DNA of 64,000 bases from the NCBI GenBank assembly GCA_902651635.1, contig CACRSC010000062.1, positions 1 to 64,000 on the forward strand. Direction: 5' to 3'. This stretch comes from Mastigamoeba balamuthi (lineage: Eukaryota; Evosea; Mastigamoebida; Mastigamoebidae). Made by a program: the position numbers and the translations under genes. Of this stretch, positions 56,556-64,000 are shown piece by piece (the first letter of the stretch is position 1; every line of letters starts with the position of its first letter). The notes below the pieces were generated by a model, which saw nothing but the letters and a program-made list of their open reading frames with translations, was not told the DNA's origin and did not search any database.

Positions 56556-57536
56556 ATGCAGCCAGAGGTGCGCAATGCAGCCCGAAGCACGTGGCCCGCG
56601 ACTATGCGTCACATGAGGACGCAGCTGTTGGTGTCCCTGACCGCGATCATGGCCGCCGCGGTGGCTGTGCTCGCCGTGACCTTTGTACTCTGGCCGCGGG
56701 ATGCCCTGGAAGTCCTCGAGCGCGTGCAGGCAGTACAGGAGGCCAGGACCTTCTTCGGTGTGATGGAGAACCAGCTGGCGTCCCTCAAGAACATGGATAT
56801 CACCTACGCCTGGGTGGTACAACGCCAACCTACCTTCATGATCACACGGAAAGGCCGAGATTGAGCTATTGGCCTCCTAAAAATAGAAAAACCTGTTACC
56901 CTTGCAGGACGACCTGTACGCTCAAATGCTCGCCAAGAACACGTCCTGGAACGCGTGCAATTCTCTCGAGGAGTTGCGGGTGCGGCACGATCTACAGGCG
57001 ATCTTCTTGGTTCTGCCCGACGGATCGGTAGCCGTGGTCCTTTCGTCCCGGCATTTCTGACCACAAACGGCAGATGCTCACGGGGCTCATGTGGGACGCC
57101 ACCAATGCCGAGACTCTGCCGTCGCGCACTCTTGTCCAGCAGACCAGCGAGAATCTGCTTCTCACTGGCGAGACAAGGGGCCTCTACTGGATTCCCGAAT
57201 TGTATATCTTTCTTCCCTCCAAATGTAATTTCTGAGCCGCAGGTGCGCAGGGAGGTCTCAGCGTTGGTTGTGTCCGAGAGTGTCCGGATGTCTGACGGGT
57301 CGGGTGGCGGCGTGGGATGGATGGTGATGGCAAGGAGCACGACGGCGATACTGCCCCAGGTCGCACAGTGGACTCACGCATAAATCTCCCGCATAAGAAA
57401 AATCGCAGTAAAATCTATGTTCTGCAGCCGATTTCGAAGCGCGCGCAGCACCACAGAGCGAGGGGAGGCGACAACGAAGTATGGTTTCCGGTTGCCTGAT
57501 GTTAGGGGAGTGGTCCTGTGGCGTCGGAACGTCTAA
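56556..57536 (+). pseudogene. Truncated receptor module: TM plus CHASE4-like ectodomain without cyclase
   Basis: ATG 56556 starts a signal anchor (LLVSLTAIMAAAVAVLAVTFVLW), then an extracellular sensor (LERVQAVQEARTFFGVMENQ; NSLEELRVRHDLQAIFLVLP; GVGWMVMARSTTAILPQVAQ). It aligns with the second module at 59180-59830 (VRGWVVFYREINRLLPAMAQ), so the two are homologous CHASE4-type receptor units. Introns of about 40-80 nt are inferred. The frame ends at a TAA at 57534-57536 before any second TM or catalytic domain, overlapping the stop of the antisense gene. Either a fragment left after an insertion or a short soluble-tail receptor. Confidence 0.5.
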
Positions 57537-58357
57537 CAGTCGCGAGTACGGGCGGCATAGGCAGCTGTCTGGAGGGCAAGGTTGTGGGCAAAAGTGCCGA
57601 AGTCCAGATCGGACTCACTGTTGATCGTCTTGTAGTAGATCCAGGAGTCCAGAAGCAAACACGTCATGTAGAAGTTGTCCATGGCGAGAAGAAAGTGATC
57701 ACACCGGTGGACACTCTTGAAGCCCTTCTCGTTCATCAGCTTGCTTTCGTTGACCTGTTTGCGCTCCAAAGTCAAAATTTTTGAAATTTGAAAAAAACGG
57801 GAGCGAGGGGGGAAAGGAGGAATACCTTGTGCTCGCACTTGCGGGACGCTGGAGCTTGATGAAGGCCGCCATAAGCCTTCTCGTCTGCTGCGACAGCCTC
57901 GCCGAGCGTGAGGACGTTGGTCGTGCCTTGAACAGGAGGGGGCCCTTGGCCACGGAGCTGGTGGCGAGGAGGGGGGGTATTTGGGTGTCTGGCAAGGTGG
58001 ATTTTGGTGGTGCACCTTATGTACTCCAGACGTTTCCCTTCTGGGGGTCCAGCCGGTGGAAGCCGGCAAAAGGGCCTCCGATAGCGCCGCCGCGCCCAGT
58101 GCCTGACGCTCCACCTCCGCGCACCTCTCCTCCACCTTCGCCTCCAATGAAAGGAACATCTGGAGCCGCGCGCGCGCTCGCTCTTGGTTTGGGTGTTCAA
58201 GGGGGAAAACGCAAAAAATGTATGGAGATTCACTTATGCGGGAAGTGTATGTGTGAATCAGCAGGTCGCCGACATCTGCGTGGCCCTGTGAGGCGCCACA
58301 CTCTCTGTTCAGAGTGCTCACAGGCTGTCGTGACAGATTGCCCGGCAATGAATTCAT
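57533..58357 (-). CDS. Unrecognised coiled-coil/helical protein on the antisense strand
   Basis: Minus strand. ATG 58357 (MNSLPGNLSRQPVSTLNREC), intron near 58194-58241, a helix RLQMFLSLEAKVEERCAEVE, intron near 57918-58010, TTNVLTLGEAVAADEKAYGG, intron 57768-57829, and the last exon RKQVNESKLMNEKGFKSVHR ... LAMDNFYMTCLLLDSWIYYK to the stop at 57533. One join (near 58010) does not preserve phase cleanly. No family recognised. It lies exactly between two parts of cyclase receptors on the other strand. Confidence 0.5.
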   Translation of the reverse strand: MNSLPGNLSRQPVSTLNRECGASQGHADVGDLLIHTYTSRISESPYIFCVFPLEHPNQERARARLQMFLSLEAKVEERCAEVERQALGAAALSEALLPASTGWTPRRETSGVHKVHHQNPPCQTPKYPPSSPPAPWPRAPSCSRHDQRPHARRGCRSRREGLWRPSSSSSVPQVRAQGIPPFPPRSRFFQISKILTLERKQVNESKLMNEKGFKSVHRCDHFLLAMDNFYMTCLLLDSWIYYKTINSESDLDFGTFAHNLALQTAAYAARTRDC

Positions 58358-58451
58358 GCCTCGGTGTGGGAGGGAAGCCCTGTGAAGATCAGCGGAAACA
58401 TATCAGGTATGACACCGCAACTAACTGCACCCCAAAAACTGACGCACTCAA

Positions 58452-61234
58452 GCAGACCAATCTGTTGCAAATTCAGTTGCTTCGGCCTCACTGTTCGGTA
58501 CAGTTCATCTTGTTTGCTCAAGCAGCTAGGCTGGAGTTAACGGGAAAGAGTGAGCTGAGTAACGTTACTCGTGCTGTCAACGAGCTTCTCATCGCACTCT
58601 CTCCAGGTACACAGATTCCCAGTGTCACCCTGACGACTGTCAGGCTTTGCTGTGGCAAGGTGATGGAACCTTCTGAGCAGCCCCTGGATTTCCGCATGGG
58701 AATTGCCACTGGGAAATGCAGCAGCGCAATCGTCGGATTGAAAAAGAGATTCTACGAGCTCTGGGGCCCCTCAAGTTCGCACGCAACCATTGAAATCCCT
58801 CGTGCTAACATGTGGGGCAACATTTTAGTTATAATGAGCCAGAAAATGCAGGAATCGGCGGAGCCTGGAAACATCGTGTGCTGCTCCCGGACGAAGCAGG
58901 CTCTGCAGGAGTCAACAGGGGTTGTGTTCCATTTCGTTCCACACCAGGAGAGCATTGAGGACGGGGAGGAAATTCACTCCTGGCGATTGGTTGTCTCAGA
59001 CAGGGATACTCCTCGCACAGAGACAGCCTCGCCCAGATCATTGTCCTCCGCTGGGCTTCTCAGCATCATGGAGGACAACTATCACATATCTTTGGACCTC
59101 AACGCTAAGGAGCCTCTCTGCACACGCTTCATGCGGTCGCTGCGCCTCGGGGTTGTCATTGGGGTGTGCACCCTCACTGTTATCTCGGTTAATGCACTGG
59201 TGGGGTTCCTTCTGAGCACACTGGATTCCTTAACAGCAAGGATGATGGACCGCAGTGCAGTCGTGAACACCACAAGGACATCACACTCTCTTAGGTCAAC
59301 GATAGACAATCTGATGAGTGACACCGATGCATGGGCACTATGGGTTCATCAGTGCAATTGGATTGAGAACTGACAACAGCTCTTGCAGGATCCTGTCGTG
59401 TGGTATGTGGAGGCCGGGGAACCTGGAGGGTGGCTGTGGGACGTCTTCTTTGCGCAAGGGCTGGCAATCGAAATAACGTGGATTGATGGTGGCGTGTGTT
59501 CTTCAGGTCCAATGGAACCGTGTTGAACAGCATTGGCTTTGACTACCCCAGTGGAGCTGTAAGGAACATAAGTGCTGCTGAAATATCTGTTCTCTGAGAG
59601 TATCTTGTGGGGACTCACCCATCCTCTGGGCTCCTCTTCGATCCCACCATGTTCGCCCTCAACCCTTTGCGACCCAACCAGCCCACCCAATAGTTCGTCT
59701 GACGAAGGACCATCCAGGGGCGTATCCAGGACTGTCGCAATTTACCCCGTTCAGAGCCTCTCTGGTGACAAGATAGTAAGAGGGTGGGTTGTCTTTTATA
59801 GAGAGATAAACAGACTGTTGCCTGCCATGGCGCAGATGCTGCATATGTGCCTCGGCGTCCTTCATACGGAGATGAGTTCCCCAGAGCCACTCAAGAGTCT
59901 CTGGAGAAGCAAGGGATCTGTTCAGCCGGGCTCTGATGTCACATGTGAAATATCAAACTCAGCTTGTTCTAACCGAAGAGTGCAGACACCAACACTGCAA
60001 GGCTCACAGTGGATGGAAGGAGCAGTTTGTCTGAAGTGTTTGTTGCATGCCCTTCTGGAGATGACAGTCTGCTGAACTCAACCTCTGTCACCCTCGAGGC
60101 TGCTGTCTTCACAGACTTGGTACTTGAATCATTTGGTTGCTTTGCTGACAAAGAATGCAGAGAGGGGAGAGAGGTTTTCTGCTGTTCGCATTGAGAGACC
60201 CACAGATTCTCTCTGAGGAGAGAAATTTGTTTGCCATGTTGTGTGGAATAGGTGTTGCGATGTTGATGCTTGTTCTTGTTGGCAGTGTTTCTCTGATGGA
60301 AATCATAGTGTTCAGAGGACTATTGGGACTGTCCAGAGCCATCACTGCAGTAACATTAATGCCACAGTCAGAAAAGGCAACAGTTCAGTTTAAAGGAAAT
60401 CTAATTCTTGAGTGCATCTCATGTTCTATCAATTCCCTCATTCGGTCTCGCACTCTTCAGCATCAGTGCGTAACATTAAACCATAAAGAGTATGTTCTTA
60501 AGTACATTCAGAAAATCTCTCGATTTAATCCAGTCGTTGTTTCCAGCTCACGTATTCCAAGCACTTCAACAAGGAGTATTACCAAACGAGAGCTTTACAA
60601 TGGCTACAATTATGTTCTGTGACATTGTGAACTTCAAGGAATGGGCAATTGCTTCTCCTCCTGAGACTGTGGCAGCATTCCTGGGCAATTTCATCGAAGG
60701 ACTTGATGCAATTGTCGATGCTGGTGGAGCAACGAAAATCAAGACAATTCTTGATTTGTACAGTACGAATTGGCCGATTCAAATTGCATTGTTGATAACC
60801 ACTTTCCTTCAGTGGCAACCACGGGAATACCTCAGCAGATAGCAGGGCATGCTCAGGCTATGCTGAAAATTGCACTGGAGTTTCATAGGTTCAGTTGGAA
60901 CAAGTCTTTCAATGGGAGTACGGGCGTAGAACTCCGCATTGGAGTCAGCTCGGGACCAATGGCAGGAGGAATTATTGGAAAGCGCAACTGGGTGTATGAC
61001 ATCTGGTCAGACACTGTGAATCTGGTATGATTTCCTCAATGACTTTCACAACTCATTTACTTGTCTGAACAGGCAGCCAGGCTGAAGGCCAAGGCAAAGT
61101 CTGGAACTGTGCTGTGTGATTTGATTACCTACGAGTTAGCTTGTACAGACTTCGACTTTGAAGAACCTCAAGAGCTGGAATTGAAGGGAAAGGGCAAACA
61201 GACAGGATTCGTTCTGAAGGAGCAAAAGAAATAA
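58452..61234 (+). CDS. Receptor-type class III nucleotidyl cyclase with an upstream degenerate cyclase half
   Basis: First block (58500-58990): a degenerate cyclase domain (FILFAQAARLELTG where FADI is expected; LDFRMGIATGKCSSAIVG; ANMWGNILVIMSQKMQESAE). The metal Asp is lost, so it is a pseudo-cyclase. Then TM (LGVVIGVCTLTVISVNALVGF), CHASE4-like ectodomain (59240-60170), TM (LFAMLCGIGVAMLMLVLVGS) and a second cyclase: LDLIQSLFPAHVFQAL, MATIMFCDIVNFKEW, RIGVSSGPMAGGIIGK, YDIWSDTVNLAARLKA. Many introns are only 29-46 nt. The GD metal motif after KIKTI near 60750-60775 is not in frame by any canonical splice. Makes cAMP or cGMP if active. The start is unknown. Confidence 0.65.
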
Positions 61235-61827
61235 GAACTTCGCCCAGTGATTTGCATCATTCAAGCGTCGATTACATGAATTTGTTGAGTTCGACAATTG
61301 CATTGTTGAGTCTCATGCTATGATCGTGCTACTGGCCACATGAAGGGTCATTTGACTGCTGCACGACTGAAAGTGGCAAGGGTGGGGATAACTCACTCGT
61401 CGTCAGATGCTCGCAAGACCCCGTTGAGGGAGGCTCCTCTTCGTCCGATGATCTTGGTGGACAGCGGACTCCATTATGTGTTCAGTGGCCCCGCTCCTTG
61501 TGTAGTTGGCTAGCTCGCCTGCGTCTGCGGCCCTTGGGCCTCTGCCTCGCCGACACGGAGACTCGGTATTGTTGGAGTCGGGACTGAGCCCACGTAAAGA
61601 GCGTGCGGAGCACCGGGCATGTGCTAACTTCCATCGGCCGCGCCACGTGTGAGTCTGAGCGTTTGACAACCTGCCGCAGCTCGAAGGCGTACTGGCCTAA
61701 GGACGTCGGCTGCGTAACAAGTCCCCGGAGTTTTTTTACGAGTTCATCTCAGCTCTGGGGAAAGGTTCCTCAGGAAGCAGGCATCACACCGAATGCATTG
61801 ACGGCATCGCCAAAGGAATCAAGGGAA
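61235..61827. other. Spacer between convergent cyclase and eIF2D genes
   Basis: No gene that I can support; the short frames here differ between the two copies because of single-base indels, arguing against coding. Confidence 0.45.
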
Positions 61828-62509
61828 TCACTTTGTTGAGATGAGTTTCTTAGGTATGCGGTGCTTCTGCACGAGGTGCTCCACGACGAGCTGCACACAA
61901 GAAGAGCAAATTTGAGGGAAAACAAAGTCAGCAGTGAAAACAAAGTCAGAAACGGGGGGCGAGTACGCGCACATCGCGGCAGTCTCCCATGATCTGGACC
62001 TGCACCCAGGGCACTGCCCCCTGCTGCTGCGCCGCCTGCGCCCCGCGCTCGAGCGCCTGCGTCGTCGCCGCCGCGGCCGCCACGTACTGCAGCTCCTCGG
62101 CGACGGCGGACGGGTCAACGCCGTAGGCCTCGAGCCCCTCGACCGTCGTCACGTGCTTGTTGCCGTGCCTGCGCTCCGTCGCGACGGCGACGGGCCGCGG
62201 GAGGCCCTTGCGCAGGCGCAGCGCCTCGGGCACGTCGTCCCTGTTGATGACGTGCCACGCCTGCAGCGACGCCAGCGCGCGCTCGCAGACGGCGCGCTTC
62301 TCGACGACGGCCCCGGGGCGCTCGCGCAGCGCCGCGGCCAGCACGGCGTCGAGCTGCACGCTGTCCCTGCGGACGCCCGGGGCCTCTGGCAGCGCCTTGT
62401 AGTAGCGCGTGACGGCCGCGTTGACTTCGTGGCGCGAGAAGAACAGCGCGTCGCGCCCGCGGAGCTCGCGGGCGGGCGCGCCGGCCACGAGGGGCGCCAG
62501 GCGCTCGGG
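61828..62509 (-). CDS. EIF2D: eIF2D (ligatin) C-terminal part, copy 1, cut at the N
   Basis: Translation factor acting in tRNA delivery and ribosome recycling. Minus strand: an SWIB-like region (RDALFFSRHEVNAAVTRYYK ... VVEKRAVCERALASLQAWHV) and then the SUI1 domain (GNKHVTTVEGLEAYGVDPSA, VPWVQVQIMGDCRD). A GTGCGCG...GCAG intron (about 61891-61967) leads to the last exon LVVEHLVQKHRIPKKLISTK and the stop at 61828. The combination and the NKxVTxVxxLEAYGxDP motif identify eIF2D rather than eIF1 or DENR. N-terminal PUA and earlier parts are outside the assembled copy. Confidence 0.8.
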
Positions 62510-62510
62510 N

Positions 62511-62798
62511 AGCTCGGGACCAATGGCAGGAGGAATTATTGGAAAGCGCAACTGGGTGTATGACATCTGGTCAGACACTGTGAATCTGGTATGATTTCCT
62601 CAATGACTTTCACAACTCATTTACTTGTCTGAACAGGCAGCCAGGCTGAAGGCCAAGGCAAAGTCTGGAACTGTGCTGTGTGATTTGATTACCTACGAGT
62701 TAGCTTGTACAGACTTCGACTTTGAAGAACCTCAAGAGCTGGAATTGAAGGGAAAGGGCAAACAGACAGGATTCGTTCTGAAGGAGCAAAAGAAATAA
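62511..62798 (+). CDS. Duplicate 3' end of the cyclase gene
   Basis: Repeats the last two exons of the cyclase (GPMAGGIIGKRNWVYDIWSD, then AARLKAKAKSGTVLCDLITY to KEQKK and stop). It begins abruptly at the N, so it is a partial copy, most simply an assembly duplicate. Confidence 0.7.
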
Positions 62799-63391
62799 GA
62801 ACTTCGCCCAGTGATTTGCATCATTCAAGCGTCGATTACATGAATTTGTTGAGTTCGACAATTGCATTGTTGAGTCTCATGCTATGATCGTGCTACTGGC
62901 CACATGAAGGGTCATTTGACTGCTGCACGACTGAAAGTGGCAAGGGTGGGGATAACTCACTCGTCGTCAGATGCTCGCAAGACCCCGTTGAGGGAGGCTC
63001 CTCTTCGTCCGATGATCTTGGTGGACAGCGGACTCCATTATGTGTTCAGTGGCCCCGCTCCTTGTGTAGTTGGCTAGCTCGCCTGCGTCTGCGGCCCTTG
63101 GGCCTCTGCCTCGCCGACACGGAGACTCGGTATTGTTGGAGTCGGGACTGAGCCACGTAAAGAGCGTGCGGAGCACCGGGCATGTGCTAACTTCCATCGG
63201 CCGCGCCACGTGTGAGTCTGAGCGTTTGACAACCTGCCGCAGCTCGAAGGCGCACTGGCCTAAGGACGTCGGCTGCGTAACAAGTCCCCGGAGTTTTTTT
63301 ACGAGTTCATCTCAGCTCTGGGGAAAGGGTTCCTCAGGAAGCAGGCATCACTCCGAATGCATTGACGGCATCGCCAAAGGAATCAAGGGAA

Positions 63392-64000
63392 TCACTTTGT
63401 TGAGATGAGTTTCTTAGGTATGCGGTGCTTCTGCACGAGGTGCTCCACGACGAGCTGCACACAAGAAGAGCAAATTTGAGGGAAAACAAAGTCAGCAGTG
63501 AAAACAAAGTCAGAAACGGGGGGCGAGTACGCGCACATCGCGGCAGTCTCCCATGATCTGGACCTGCACCCAGGGCACTGCCCCCTGCTGCTGCGCCGCC
63601 TGCGCCCCGCGCTCGAGCGCCTGTGTCGTCGCCGCCGCGGCCGCCACGTACTGCAGCTCCTCGGCGACGGCGGACGGGTCAACGCCGTAGGCCTCGAGCC
63701 CCTCGACCGTCGTCACGTGCTTGTTGCCGTGCCTGCGCTCCGTCGCGACGGCGACGGGCCGCGGGAGGCCCTTGCGCAGGCGCAGCGCCTCGGGCACGCC
63801 GTCCCTGTTGATGACGTGCCACGCCTGCAGCGACGCCAGCGCGCGCTCGCAGACGGCGCGCTTCTCGACGACGCCCCGGGGCGCTCGCGCAGCGCCGCGG
63901 CCAGCACGGCGTCGAGCTGCACGCTGTCCCTGCGGACGCCCGGGGCCTCTGGCAGCGCCTTGTAGTAGCGCGTGACGGCCGCGTTGACTTCGTGGCGCGA
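63392..64000 (-). CDS. EIF2D: eIF2D (ligatin) C-terminal part, copy 2, running off the window
   Basis: Same SUI1 and SWIB-like sequence as copy 1 (YGVDPSAVAEELQYVAAAAA; HRIPKKLISTK). One base is missing relative to copy 1 near 63870, which would shift the frame. It is probably the same gene as copy 1; the window ends inside it. Confidence 0.75.

Larger units (their letters stand above)
60947..64000. repeat. 1.56-kb tandem duplication joined at an N (probable assembly artefact)
   Basis: 60947-62509 is repeated as 62511-64000 (offset 1564), with the N at 62510. The copies differ by single bases, including one-base indels near 61593/63156, 61766/63330 and 62306/63870; the last breaks the eIF2D frame in copy 2. 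The duplicated block spans the 3' end of the cyclase gene and the 3' end of eIF2D. Confidence 0.85.

Noticed and set aside
60490-60511. A 22-nt intron (GTATGTTC...CATTCAG) in the cyclase gene
   Set aside because: A 46-nt intron starting GTGCGTAAC at about 60466 also restores frame and fits the local consensus better.
61603-61839. Plus-strand open frames between the cyclase and eIF2D (KDVGCVTSP...; SPEFFYEFISALGKG...)
   Set aside because: The end overlaps the last exon of eIF2D on the other strand, the frame differs between the two duplicate copies through single-base indels, and no splice partners are seen.

Overview
This window is nuclear DNA from a free-living protist. Almost every gene is split by short spliceosomal introns (about 30 to 450 nt). 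The genes encode eukaryotic hallmarks: an ArfGAP, TRM11, eIF2D, an RWDD4-like RWD protein, DNA polymerase lambda, a haspin-like kinase, and receptors with cyclase or kinase-like domains. Most of the DNA is very GC-rich, with polyQ/polyS tracts. A lower-GC island covers about 23.2-30.9 kb, and a moderate-GC stretch covers 56-61 kb. An amoebozoan-like or similar protist is my guess; the sequence does not settle it. Two single Ns, each flanked by near-identical direct repeats, mark a draft assembly. Intron 5' sites are usually GTGCG/GTACG. Many introns carry TCAAYTGAY before the 3' site, and several appear to be GC-AG.

Layout. 0.3-4.6 kb: two tandem paralogous secreted Cys-rich proteins with hydrophobic, GPI-like tails. 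4.9-7.3 kb (-): a polytopic membrane protein. 8.6-13.6 kb: a receptor with two periplasmic-binding-protein-like ectodomains, one TM and a TKL-like kinase domain that has lost its catalytic residues. 14.7-18.9 kb: a HAT/TPR-repeat protein. 19.6-22.2 kb: DNA polymerase lambda-like with BRCT. 23-24.3 kb: an AT-rich alpha-1,3-fucosyltransferase. 24.9-30.8 kb: a piggyBac-like DNA transposon with ~33-bp inverted termini, carrying a transposase and a divergent, unrecognised multi-exon second gene. 30.9-31.7 kb (-): RWDD4-like, whose stop lies 12 bp from the transposon. 31.8-33.9 kb: coiled-coil/polyQ protein. 34.7-35.8 kb: sphingomyelin-synthase-like. 36.6-38.9 kb (-): TRM11. 39.2-40.1 kb: CUE protein. 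40.2-42.0 kb: repeat protein with SKICH-like modules. 42.4-43.5 kb (-): LRR protein. 44.4 kb: tRNA-like gene. 45.9-47.6 kb: HeH/LEM-like membrane protein, then an HNH-like protein. 49.2-50.4 kb: haspin-like kinase. 50.7-51.5 kb: coiled-coil protein. 52.4-52.6 kb: a foldback of an inverted exon-like duplication. 53.6-54.8 kb: PH-ArfGAP. 56.5-61.2 kb: cyclase-receptor modules split by an antisense gene. 61.8-64 kb: the 3' end of eIF2D (-), present twice because of a 1.56-kb duplication joined at an N.

Most genes are unrelated housekeeping or signalling genes placed at random. The only evident functional unit is the piggyBac-like element, whose two genes are divergently arranged inside shared inverted ends. 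The most novel items are that element's second gene, the three giant hairpins in its intron, the receptor pseudokinase, the foldback locus, and the cyclase receptor whose first module is cut by an antisense gene.
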